Positions 14,656 to 21,436 of a stretch of DNA of 28,049 nt are shown here, in pieces (within the stretch, counting starts at the first letter, position 1; each line of letters opens with the position of its first letter). This DNA comes from Clostridiales bacterium. GTDB lineage: Bacteria; Bacillota; Clostridia; Christensenellales; Aristaeellaceae. The notes beneath the pieces were generated by a model. That model saw nothing but the letters and a program-made list of their open reading frames with translations, ran no database searches and was not told the origin of the DNA. The position numbers and the translations under genes were made by a program. The stretch lies in NCBI GenBank assembly GCA_004557125.1, contig SFET01000029.1, forward strand, positions 1 through 28,049, in the 5' to 3' direction.

Positions 14656-15180
14656 ATGAAGCGTATTTGGATTCTGATGCTGGCGCTGCTGCTGGCGGCT
14701 GCTGCACCCGCGGCCTGTGCCGAGGCGAGCGGGCTCACCGACTTCAGCACCTACGACATGCAGGCCCAGCCGGTGGACGAGAGCATCTTTTCCGGCTACG
14801 ATCTCACCATGGTGAACATCTGGGCCACCTGGTGCGGCTACTGCATCGATGAGATGCCGGAGCTTGCCAAGCTCAAGGACATGCTGCCGGAGAACGTCAA
14901 CCTGATCTCCATCTGCGACGACGCCACCACCGAGACGGAGCTGGCCTACACCATCCTGCAGGGCACCGGCGCCACCAACTTTCAGACGCTGATGGCCACC
15001 CAGGAGATGTACGATCAGTTCCTGAACCAGGTGTACGCCTTCCCCACCACCTACTTCCTGGACAGCGCGGGCATGCCGGTGGGCGAACCCATCGTGGGCG
15101 TGCCGGATCTGGAGGATCCCGCCGGCACCTACTACGGCGTCATCCAGGAGGTGCTGGCGATGCTGGAGGCGGCTGCGTGA
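14656..15180 (+). CDS. TlpA-like extracytoplasmic thioredoxin-fold protein
   Basis: A 174-residue exported thiol-disulfide protein. A signal peptide (about residues 1-22) ends at AACAEA; Cys21 could be a lipid anchor but the lipobox is weak. The thioredoxin core shows VNIWATWCGYC with the redox pair Cys60 and Cys63, and the cis-proline loop AFPTTYFLD. Length matches TlpA/ResA proteins. The ATG at 14656 has GGAGG ten bases upstream; a longer frame to 14506 reads through the terminator and is rejected. Its stop overlaps the next gene's GTG (GTGA). Together with the CXXC peptide and the polyferredoxin it probably forms one redox chain, receiving electrons from the membrane to reduce extracytoplasmic disulfides; that direction is inferred. 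Confidence 0.9.
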   Translation: MKRIWILMLALLLAAAAPAACAEASGLTDFSTYDMQAQPVDESIFSGYDLTMVNIWATWCGYCIDEMPELAKLKDMLPENVNLISICDDATTETELAYTILQGTGATNFQTLMATQEMYDQFLNQVYAFPTTYFLDSAGMPVGEPIVGVPDLEDPAGTYYGVIQEVLAMLEAAA

Positions 15181-15335
15181 CCGTCGGGCGCGCGCGGTGG
15201 ATCCGTGCGCTGCGGGCAATGCTGATCGCCGCGGCGCTGATCTGCATCTGCGTCGGGGCGCTGCGGGGGGAAACGGAGATCGTGCTGCGCAAGGCCGTGC
15301 GCATCTGCCTGGAGTGCATCGGGGTGGGCGCATGA
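15177..15335 (+). CDS. CD1871A-type small CXXC membrane protein
   Basis: A 52-residue protein too short for usual gene calls. It begins with a basic stretch, then one membrane helix (about residues 11-28), then ends in 'ETEIVLRKAVRICLECIGVGA', with a Cys-x-x-Cys pair (Cys44, Cys47). This is the arrangement I recall for the CD1871A family of CXXC proteins in Clostridia. It starts on GTG at 15177 inside the stop of the thioredoxin gene and ends on TGA at 15335 inside the ATG of the polyferredoxin gene. Overlap on both sides argues strongly that it is translated and works with them. The CXXC could carry electrons or hold a metal cluster near the membrane; its function is not established. Confidence 0.85.
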   Translation: MTVGRARWIRALRAMLIAAALICICVGALRGETEIVLRKAVRICLECIGVGA

Positions 15336-16234
15336 GCAAAAACAAGCGTCCGCGCGGCCGGATCTTCCGCTATCGGCCTTGGATCCAGCTGGGCGCGGCC
15401 ATCGGCACCAACGCCCACCTGCGCGGCTTCCTCACCGGGCGCATCTACTCCGGCGAGCTCAAGACCGCCTGCGTGCCGGGCCTGAACTGCTACTCCTGCC
15501 CGGGCGCGGTGGGTTCCTGTCCCATCGGCGCGATGCAGGCGGTGATCAGCGGCAACAAGCTGAACTTCTCCTACTACGTATTCGGCATCCTGATCCTGTT
15601 TGGCGTGCTGCTGGGCAGGCTGATCTGCGGCTTTCTGTGCCCCTTCGGCTGGATTCAGCAGCTGCTGAACAAGGTTCCGCTGCCGAACCTCAGGATCAAT
15701 CCGAAGATCGACCGCCCCGCGCGCTTCCTCAAGTACGGCGTGCTGGTGCTGTTCGTGCTGGCGCTTCCGGCCTTTCTGGTGGACGGCTTCGGCCTGGGCG
15801 CGCCCTGGTTCTGCAAGTGGATCTGCCCGGCGGGCACGCTGGAGGGCGGCATTCCGCTGGTGCTGGCCAACGAGAGCCTGCGCAGCGGCCTGGGCTTTCT
15901 GTTCTGGTGGAAGCTGGGTCTGCTGATTCTGACCATCGCTTCTTCGATGGTGATCTACCGCCCCTTCTGCAAGTACGTCTGTCCGCTGGGCGCGTTCTAC
16001 GCGCTGTTCAACCGCGTGAGCCTGACCCGCATGGAGCTGAGCCGCAGCCGCTGCGTCTCCTGCGGCCACTGCGAACAGGTCTGCCCGATGCAGGTGCAGG
16101 TGCTCAAGAACATCAACAGCACCGAGTGCATCCGATGCGGACGCTGTGCGCAGGCCTGCCCCGCGGACGCGATTGCGCTGCACTTCGGCAAGATACGTTT
16201 GAAGGAAAATTCGCTGGCAGAGCCCGGCAAATAA
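15332..16234 (+). CDS. NapH-like membrane polyferredoxin (4Fe-4S)
   Basis: A 300-residue membrane iron-sulfur protein of the NapH/YccM type. It has four cysteine blocks associated with membrane segments: NCYSCPGAVGSC (Cys53, 56, 63), CGFLCPFG (99, 103), CKWICPAG (161, 165) and CKYVCPLG (213, 217). Hydrophobic helices lie near 82-98, 134-150 and 195-208. The C terminus carries two classic 4Fe-4S ferredoxin motifs, CVSCGHCEQVCP (241-252) and CIRCGRCAQACP (266-277). NapH relatives pass electrons across the membrane. The ATG at 15332 overlaps the small CXXC gene by four bases. In this cassette it could feed electrons to the exported thioredoxin-like protein, possibly through the CXXC peptide; this is inference. 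Confidence 0.93.
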   Translation: MSKNKRPRGRIFRYRPWIQLGAAIGTNAHLRGFLTGRIYSGELKTACVPGLNCYSCPGAVGSCPIGAMQAVISGNKLNFSYYVFGILILFGVLLGRLICGFLCPFGWIQQLLNKVPLPNLRINPKIDRPARFLKYGVLVLFVLALPAFLVDGFGLGAPWFCKWICPAGTLEGGIPLVLANESLRSGLGFLFWWKLGLLILTIASSMVIYRPFCKYVCPLGAFYALFNRVSLTRMELSRSRCVSCGHCEQVCPMQVQVLKNINSTECIRCGRCAQACPADAIALHFGKIRLKENSLAEPGK

Positions 16235-16238
16235 TCGA

Positions 16239-16274
16239 ACGCCCCGAGGGAATTTTCCCCCGGGGCGTTTTTTG
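16239..16274 (+). terminator. Intrinsic terminator of the redox cassette
   Basis: A 12-base stem with one mismatch (ACGCCCCG-A-GGG with its complement, loop AATTTT) is followed by a T6 tract. It lies five bases after the polyferredoxin stop, between this gene and the convergent panE gene. In the leftward direction it lacks a T tract. Confidence 0.92.
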
Positions 16275-16290
16275 CTTCAAACCGGATTTC

Positions 16291-17205
16291 TCAATAGGCC
16301 GCTTCCATCTCCCGGACGCGGGCGTACAGCCACTCGTTGACCGGCACGGACAGGCCGTGCTTTTTCGCCAGGCGACAGACCGTGCCGGAGAACAGCTCCA
16401 CCTCGCTCCTGCGATGGGCCAGACCGTCCTGCCGCATGGAGGGCATGCCCTGGGGCGACATGGTGTTCATCAGCTCCACGTAGAAATTGAGGTCGTCCTC
16501 GGTGATGTTCACGCCCTCATATTTCGACAGCTCCAGCACCTCGCGCATGGCGGCGATCATCATCTCCCGGGGCCTGCCGGGAGCCTGAATCGTGCCATAG
16601 GTTCCCTCAAAGACCATGACCACCTGATTCACGCCCACGTTGAGCATGAATTTGCCCCACAGCCGGTGCAGGATGTCCTCCTCGCGGGAATAGGGCATGC
16701 CGGTGCGATCGAACAGCGCGCAGACCGCGTCCAGCGCGAGCAGCTTTTCTTCGGAGGGCACGCCGATGCACAGCTGGCCCATGACCGTGTAGGTCAGTTT
16801 CCCGCCCAGTTTGACCGCATCCATACCCTGCGCCACGCAGTAGACCACGTTTTTGCCGCCGAAGCGCTGCTCCAGCAGACGTTCGCTGGTGATGCCGTTG
16901 AGCACGGACAGAATGACCGTGTCCGGGCCGATCTGTCCGGCGGCGTCCTCCATGGCCTGCTGAAGCGCCGTGGCCTTCACGGCGAAGATCACCAGATCCG
17001 CCGGCTCACCGGCTTCGCTCGCGTCGATCAGCCGGAAGTCGCAGCGGCGGCCGTTGGCGGTAATTTCCGTGCGCCCGTAGCGTTCGCGGCGCTCGGCGTT
17101 CACCACGAAGCCCACGCGCTCGCGGCCCAGATGCTCGGTCAGAAAGTCGCCGTAGAGCACGCCCAGCGCGCCCATGCCGACGATGGCGATTCGTTCGATG
17201 TTCAT
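16291..17205 (-). CDS. panE: 2-dehydropantoate 2-reductase (ketopantoate reductase)
   Basis: A 304-residue cytosolic NADPH enzyme that reduces 2-dehydropantoate to pantoate in pantothenate and CoA synthesis. The N terminus has the Rossmann motif GMGALG (10-15), followed by FAVKA with Lys77, and NGI (103-105). The catalytic lysine is in WGKFMLNVGVNQ (Lys185, with Asn189 and Asn193), and the C-terminal family motif SMRQD...RSEVE (Glu268, Glu270) is complete. Length is normal. ATG at 17205 has GGGAGGCC upstream, and it lies 16 bases after the patatin gene, so they share a transcript. Paralogues in this family act on other 2-oxoacids, so the substrate is likely rather than certain. Confidence 0.9.
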   Translation of the reverse strand: MNIERIAIVGMGALGVLYGDFLTEHLGRERVGFVVNAERRERYGRTEITANGRRCDFRLIDASEAGEPADLVIFAVKATALQQAMEDAAGQIGPDTVILSVLNGITSERLLEQRFGGKNVVYCVAQGMDAVKLGGKLTYTVMGQLCIGVPSEEKLLALDAVCALFDRTGMPYSREEDILHRLWGKFMLNVGVNQVVMVFEGTYGTIQAPGRPREMMIAAMREVLELSKYEGVNITEDDLNFYVELMNTMSPQGMPSMRQDGLAHRRSEVELFSGTVCRLAKKHGLSVPVNEWLYARVREMEAAY

Positions 17206-17221
17206 GTATCGGCCTCCCTGT

Positions 17222-18469
17222 CTACACCGTCTCGTCCATGCACTTCAGATACAGCGCTGCGGCGGTCTCCATGGGGAAGTCCGCCAGCTTCCGCCGGTTG
17301 TGCTGGATGAAGTCCGGTTCCCGGCGCATGGAGCCGTAGATCCAGGCCGTGAGCACGCGTCCGCCGGCGCGCGCGGCCTCATTCATGCTGCGATCCCACA
17401 GCGCGCCGTCCTCGTCCAGGCTGCGGGTATACTGGAGCATGCGGCCGGTGAGCACATCCATGTCGTAGATCGCATCCTCCCGGAATCCCATCGCCTGGGC
17501 GCACAGCTCCAGACCCCGCAAGAGCGCGTCCTTCCAGCTGAGCACCCGCAGCGGGGTCTCCGCACCCAGCGCGCCGATGAGCACCGCGTCGCCATCCCGG
17601 GCGTCGCTGCCGGCGTCGAACAGGGCGATCTGCCGGGCATAGCGCCGGGCGGCGTCGGAGACCTTCAAATCGTTCACGCGGGTGAAGGTGTAGCGTATGC
17701 CGTCGAAGCAGCCGTAGGCCTTCATGGTGTCGTAGTAGCCCATCATGCGGCTGCGGCGCAGCAGCTGCGGATTGAAATCCATGAAGCCGCCCAGATCGTG
17801 CAGCGGATGAATCTGCTTCAGAAAGGGCATGCAGCCGTACTCGGGGTGCACCGGCTGGGGATGGATGTCCACGGCGACGATCTCCTCCGCGCCGTCCTCG
17901 ATGGCCATGGCGATGGGCATGTTGTCGGCATAGCCGCCGTCCATGTACTTCTCGCCGCCGATCTCCTTCATGGGGAAGATGGGGAAGCAGGAGGCCGAGG
18001 CCAGCAGATAGTCCGCCAGCTGTCCCTGGGGGATCTCCGCCAGGCGCACCTCGCGGCCGCTGAACTGGGGCACGCGGGTGAGCATCATGCCCAGCTGCAT
18101 GCCGGAGGAGCGCACCCGGCCCTCGTCCAGCCGCTGATGCATCAGCGCCTCCAGGGGCGAGACGTCCATCCTGAAGTTGTGGGCATTCTCCAGCAGGAAG
18201 GGAATGATGTCCCGCTTGCGGCTGAGCATGCTGTCCACATAGAAGTCCTCATCCTCGTCCACGGCCACGATCTGCCGGATGGAGATGGTGTTCCACAGCT
18301 CCACCGCGGCCTCCAGATCGCCCTGGGCCACCAGCGCCGCGTTCAATGCGCCGATGGACGTGCCGTACACGCCGTCGAGCCGCACGTTCAGCTCCCGCAG
18401 CGCCTGCCATGCGCCGCACTCGTATGCGCCCCTCGATCCACCTCCGGAGAGCACCAGCGCCCGCTTCAT
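17222..18469 (-). CDS. Patatin-like phospholipase
   Basis: A 415-residue protein with an N-terminal patatin lipid acyl hydrolase domain. The oxyanion loop GGGSRG (9-14), the nucleophile elbow GTSIG (Ser38) and the catalytic aspartate in YMDGGYADNMP (Asp177) are all present, so it should be active on acyl lipids. The region after about residue 215 is a family-specific extension without a motif I recognise. No signal peptide or clear membrane helix is seen. The start is the ATG at 18469, with GGGAGG seven bases upstream; the open frame continues to 18937 through the gene upstream on the same strand in another frame and is rejected. First gene of a pair with panE. Confidence 0.92.
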   Translation of the reverse strand: MKRALVLSGGGSRGAYECGAWQALRELNVRLDGVYGTSIGALNAALVAQGDLEAAVELWNTISIRQIVAVDEDEDFYVDSMLSRKRDIIPFLLENAHNFRMDVSPLEALMHQRLDEGRVRSSGMQLGMMLTRVPQFSGREVRLAEIPQGQLADYLLASASCFPIFPMKEIGGEKYMDGGYADNMPIAMAIEDGAEEIVAVDIHPQPVHPEYGCMPFLKQIHPLHDLGGFMDFNPQLLRRSRMMGYYDTMKAYGCFDGIRYTFTRVNDLKVSDAARRYARQIALFDAGSDARDGDAVLIGALGAETPLRVLSWKDALLRGLELCAQAMGFREDAIYDMDVLTGRMLQYTRSLDEDGALWDRSMNEAARAGGRVLTAWIYGSMRREPDFIQHNRRKLADFPMETAAALYLKCMDETV

Positions 18470-18496
18470 ACCGATTTCCTCCCTTATCGTGCAGTA

Positions 18497-18519
18497 ATTA
18501 TACAGTGCTATAGACCCAA
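18497..18519 (-). promoter_or_regulatory. Possible promoter of the patatin-panE pair
   Basis: A perfect -10 TATAAT (18497-18502, minus strand) lies 27 bases before the patatin start. No good -35 is seen at 17-18 bases. It overlaps the last codons of the HAD gene, so it would add to read-through from upstream. Confidence 0.45.
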
Positions 18520-19290
18520 CTGTGCGGCAAAAAGTTCCACCGTGTGGGCGATGCCGCCGTCGTCCACGCTGGGAGCCACGTAGTTCGCCTGGGCCTTCAC
18601 CGCGTCGCTGGCGTTGCCCATGGCCACGCCCACGCCGGCGTATTTCAGCATGCCCACGTCGTTCTCGCCGTCGCCGAAGGCCATGGTCTGCTCCGGCGCG
18701 ATGCCCAGATGCTCGTTGATCGCCCGCATGCCGATCTCCTTGCCGCCGCCCAGCGGAAACACGTCGGCGAAGTTCTCGCTCCAGCGCGCCGCCACGAGCC
18801 CCTTCGCCCGCTGCACCAGCGCGTCCTCGCAGCCGGGAGATCCGTAGATGTGCATCTGGTAGATCTCCATCTCCAGCGCCTCCCGCGCCGGGCGCAGGCG
18901 CATGGGCGGCATGCCGCCGAATTCGTCGGACAGCCACACCTGGGCGTTGAAGCGGTTCATGAAGTTGTCGCGCTCGCCCACGAAGCCCAGGGTGAAGTCC
19001 CCGCGCTCGGCGCCGTCCACGGCGATCTGGAGATCCGCCCGATCGATGGTCCGCTTATGTATCGCTGCGCCGTCCAGATAGCACAGCTGGCCGTTCAACA
19101 GAATCGCGCCGTCGAACAGGCCGGTGTCCAGCAGCGGCGCGGAGGTTCCGGCGTTGCGCCCGGTGCAGAGAATGCACTTCACGCCAGCGGTGTGCAGGCG
19201 CTTCAGCGCGGCGATGGTCTCCTGCGGCACGGCGTGGGTGCGAAAGCTGACCAGCGTTCCATCGGCGTCAAAATATACTGCTCGTATCAT
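18508..19290 (-). CDS. Cof-type HAD phosphatase
   Basis: A 260-residue haloacid dehalogenase of the Cof/YidA (HAD-IIB) group, usually a cytosolic sugar-phosphate or cofactor phosphatase. Motif I is DADGT (Asp8 nucleophile, Asp10), motif II TGR (43-45), motif III Lys184 in GGGKE, and motif IV GDGEND (206-211). The type IIB cap lies between motifs II and III. The ATG at 19290 has GGGAGAA six bases upstream. It follows the two exporter genes by 45 bases, an interval holding a 14-base perfect palindrome (19319-19332). The natural substrate cannot be read from the sequence. Confidence 0.92.
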   Translation of the reverse strand: MIRAVYFDADGTLVSFRTHAVPQETIAALKRLHTAGVKCILCTGRNAGTSAPLLDTGLFDGAILLNGQLCYLDGAAIHKRTIDRADLQIAVDGAERGDFTLGFVGERDNFMNRFNAQVWLSDEFGGMPPMRLRPAREALEMEIYQMHIYGSPGCEDALVQRAKGLVAARWSENFADVFPLGGGKEIGMRAINEHLGIAPEQTMAFGDGENDVGMLKYAGVGVAMGNASDAVKAQANYVAPSVDDGGIAHTVELFAAQLGL

Positions 19291-19335
19291 ATCTGTTCTC
19301 CCGTATGCGCAGCCCTCTGCCGCAGCTGCGGCGCG

Positions 19336-19803
19336 TCAGGCGGTCTTGTCGGTGGAAGTGTGCTGAAAGCGCCGGCGCAGGCCGCCGCGGATCAGCTGAA
19401 ACAGGATGGTGGTCACGGTGATGCCCGCAGACATGCTGGCGGCGAACAGCAGCGCGTAGCGTCCGTACTGCACGAAGCCCTCCAGCTTGCCGTGCATCAG
19501 GCCGTCCATGGCCCGGTAGAGCGCCGCGCCGGGGATCAGCGGGATCGCCGCCGAAACCAGGAACACCGTCACCGGGGATTTTTCCAGAATCGCCATGACC
19601 TCGGCGTACAGCGTCAGCGCCACGCTGGCGCAGAAGCCGCAGAGGTAGTCGTTGGAGGTATGGCGGGCGATGAGCAGGTACACCGCCCAGGCCAGCAGGC
19701 CGCCCAGCGAGGCCAGCGGCAGCTTTTTGCCGCGGACGTTGAACAGCATCGCGAAGCCCAGCGAGCCCACCCAGGCCGCGGCGAGTTGAAGCAGTGGATG
19801 CAT
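19336..19803 (-). CDS. Threonine/serine exporter, small subunit (ThrE C-terminal/YjjB type)
   Basis: A 155-residue membrane protein with four to five hydrophobic segments and the family phrase 'AAIPLIPGAALYRAMDGL' (about 85-102). It corresponds to the second half of corynebacterial ThrE, here a separate gene as in the YjjP/YjjB pair. The start at 19803 has GGAGG eight bases upstream and lies 12 bases after the partner gene's stop, so they are in one operon and should form one complex. Proposed job: export of threonine, serine or a related small acid; YjjP/YjjB in Escherichia coli is reported to export succinate, so the substrate is uncertain. Confidence 0.9.
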   Translation of the reverse strand: MHPLLQLAAAWVGSLGFAMLFNVRGKKLPLASLGGLLAWAVYLLIARHTSNDYLCGFCASVALTLYAEVMAILEKSPVTVFLVSAAIPLIPGAALYRAMDGLMHGKLEGFVQYGRYALLFAASMSAGITVTTILFQLIRGGLRRRFQHTSTDKTA

Positions 19804-19815
19804 GCTTGCGCCTCC

Positions 19816-20571
19816 TCACAGCAGAAAGCCGGCGATGGTGAAGCCCAGCGCGATCACAATGGCCAGCAGCAGGGATTCCAGAAAGCGGATCAGTCCGGTG
19901 ATGGTGTCGCCGGAGAACAGATCCCGCAGCGAATTGGTGAAGGCGATGCCGGGGATCAGCAGCATGATGTTGCCGATGCCGATGAGGTCGGCGTGCATGC
20001 CCAGGCCGATTTGCACCGCGAGCCGTGCCAGCAGACCGCCGGCGCCGGAGCAGATCAGGCCGGTCATCAGGGCGTTGTGGGAGCCGCGCCGCAGCGCCGA
20101 TTCCAGCAGCTTCAGCAATATGCCGATCAGCGCGGCGGCCGCCATGTCGCCCCAGCTTCCGCCGAAGAAGATCGAAAAGGAGCCGGAGATCATGGCGTAG
20201 ATCAGCAGCTGCATGCCGAAGGAGTAGCGCGGCCCGGCCGCGATGGCGGCGAGCTCGGCGCAGATCTGACTGTGGCTGAGATTCTGCGCGCAGATGCGCC
20301 GGGACAGCCGGTTCAGTTCGTCCAGGCGGTTCAGATCGTAGGCCATGCCGGACACGCGCCGGGTCTGGGTACAGGAGCCGAAGTCCCGGCCGTACACCGT
20401 GGTCACGATGCTGGAGGTGATGGTGAACACATCCACGCGCTCCATGCCGGCGGCCATGCAGATGCGCCGGATGGTGTCCTCCACCCGGTTGACCTCCGCG
20501 CCGCTGACGAGCAGCTGCTCGCCGATGGTCATGGCGCAATAGAGCCGATCCTCCGCTTCAATCCGATTCAT
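19816..20571 (-). CDS. Threonine/serine exporter, large subunit (ThrE N-terminal/YjjP type)
   Basis: A 251-residue protein. The N-terminal soluble half has the conserved 'GEQLLVSGAEVNRVEDTIRRICMAAG' (17-42) and 'FTITSSIVTT'; the C-terminal half has about five membrane helices, including 'LLIPGIAFTNSLRDLFSGDTITGL', the signature of the ThrE N-terminal domain. It is the partner of the small subunit gene that follows by 12 bases. The ATG at 20571 has only a modest ribosome site (GCGGGAA). A likely promoter lies 37 bases upstream. The order exporter, exporter, HAD on one strand suggests a single transcript. Confidence 0.91.
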   Translation of the reverse strand: MNRIEAEDRLYCAMTIGEQLLVSGAEVNRVEDTIRRICMAAGMERVDVFTITSSIVTTVYGRDFGSCTQTRRVSGMAYDLNRLDELNRLSRRICAQNLSHSQICAELAAIAAGPRYSFGMQLLIYAMISGSFSIFFGGSWGDMAAAALIGILLKLLESALRRGSHNALMTGLICSGAGGLLARLAVQIGLGMHADLIGIGNIMLLIPGIAFTNSLRDLFSGDTITGLIRFLESLLLAIVIALGFTIAGFLL

Positions 20572-20607
20572 GTCAATTTCCCGCCAGATTTACACATTTT
20601 CGCTAAC

Positions 20608-20636
20608 AGGATACCCAAAATGGCGGCGCTTGTAAA
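20608..20636 (-). promoter_or_regulatory. Possible promoter of the ThrE-type exporter operon
   Basis: Minus strand: TTTACA (20631-20636), 17-base spacer, TATCCT (20608-20613), 37 bases before the exporter start codon. Confidence 0.55.
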
Positions 20637-20656
20637 GCCCGCTTTTGTAATATGCA

Positions 20657-20681
20657 TGAAAAACCCGGCCGCGGGGCCGGG
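20657..20681 (-). terminator. Intrinsic terminator after the small XRE gene
   Basis: On the minus strand the stem CCCGGCC/GGCCGGG (loop CCGC) is followed by five T. It begins directly at the stop codon of the gene. Confidence 0.88.
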
Positions 20682-20897
20682 TCACTTGTTCACCTTCATC
20701 TTCTGCGTCCTGCCGGTGAGGAAATCCAGAGATACGTCGTAGAGATCCGCCAGCTTGATAAGATGTTCCAGAGGAATGGTGCGTGCGCCCCTCTCGTATC
20801 TGGAATACACGGTTTGCTGAATGCCAAGATACTGGGCAACCGTGCTCTGTTTCAGGTCGGCGTCCTCACGCATATCCCGGAGTCTCTGAAAATACAC
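20682..20897 (-). CDS. Small XRE-family regulator
   Basis: A 71-residue DNA-binding protein made almost only of one HTH domain: 'LKQSTVAQYLGIQQTVYSRYERGARTIP' (about 15-42) is a classic Cro/C1 helix-turn-helix with the YERG recognition end, followed by 'LIKLADLYDVSLDFLTGRT'. Start is GTG at 20897, with a run of G about nine bases upstream. It is monocistronic and divergent from the second XRE gene, with 119 bases between them. Likely an autoregulated repressor; targets are unknown. Confidence 0.88.
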   Translation of the reverse strand: MYFQRLRDMREDADLKQSTVAQYLGIQQTVYSRYERGARTIPLEHLIKLADLYDVSLDFLTGRTQKMKVNK

Positions 20898-20934
20898 GTA
20901 TGGCTACCCCCTGTTCTAGTACCGAAAAGTTCTA

Positions 20935-20964
20935 TTGACATTATGTCATAGGAGGTGGTAAACT
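20935..20964 (+). promoter_or_regulatory. Promoter of the second XRE gene with palindromic operator
   Basis: TTGACA (20935-20940), 18-base spacer, TAAACT (20959-20964). The -35 is embedded in a perfect 13-base palindrome TGACATTATGTCA (20936-20948), a good place for a repressor to block transcription. A direct repeat GTTCTA occurs at 20913-20918 and 20929-20934. The palindrome lies between the two divergent XRE genes and could control both. Confidence 0.65.
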
Positions 20965-21016
20965 AAACTCGGATAGATCCGTATGGTACTATTAATATTC
21001 GGAGAGGGGGAGAAAA

Positions 21017-21376
21017 ATGAAAACGGATGCAGAAGTTCGGCTTGGGAAGAGGGAAGAGGAAGCGAAGTGTGCGGCGATGGATGCGGGGCAGCTCTATCGG
21101 ATCGTCGGGCAGCAGGTGCGCCGCATCCGTCAGCAGCGGCGTCTGACCCAGGAAAAGCTGGCCGAGCGCGCCGGCGTCTCCCTGTCCTTTGTCGACCACA
21201 TCGAACGCGGCAGCCGCAAGCTGAGTCTGGAAACCTTCTGCCGCATCGCCCGCGCGCTGGACTGCACCGCCAACGATCTGCTGCCGATGGAGGGCGAGGC
21301 CGTGCGGCGCTCCGCACTGGAGCTGCTGCGCTGCGCCGCGGCACTGGTCGAAATGTCCGTGCCGACGGAAGCCTGA
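21017..21376 (+). CDS. XRE-family regulator
   Basis: A 119-residue protein. A charged N-terminal stretch (1-25) precedes an HTH domain 'IRQQRRLTQEKLAERAGVSLSFVDHIERGSRKLSLETFCRIARALDCTANDLL' (about 37-88), followed by a short helical tail. The ATG at 21017 has GGAGAGGGGGAG upstream. In this clade such proteins are usually Cro/C1-type repressors. It ends 67 bases before the convergent stop of the ROK gene, across a shared terminator. Confidence 0.88.
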   Translation: MKTDAEVRLGKREEEAKCAAMDAGQLYRIVGQQVRRIRQQRRLTQEKLAERAGVSLSFVDHIERGSRKLSLETFCRIARALDCTANDLLPMEGEAVRRSALELLRCAAALVEMSVPTEA

Positions 21377-21392
21377 AGGCCGGAATGTGAAA

Positions 21393-21426
21393 AAAGCCCT
21401 TGAAAACCATGGTTTTCAAGGGCTTT
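21393..21426. terminator. Bidirectional terminator, perfect 34-base palindrome
   Basis: The two 17-base arms (first arm AAAGCCCTTGAAAACCA) are exact complements with no spacer. Leftward, the stem runs into a seven-T tract, so it is a strong terminator for the ROK gene. Rightward the tail is only TTTGTCG, weaker for the XRE gene. Confidence 0.88.
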
Positions 21427-21436
21427 GTCGTCGGAA

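Noticed and set aside
18470..18937. Upstream extension of the patatin frame
   Set aside because: It runs through the end of the HAD gene in a different frame; the GGGSRG start with a proper ribosome site is at 18469.
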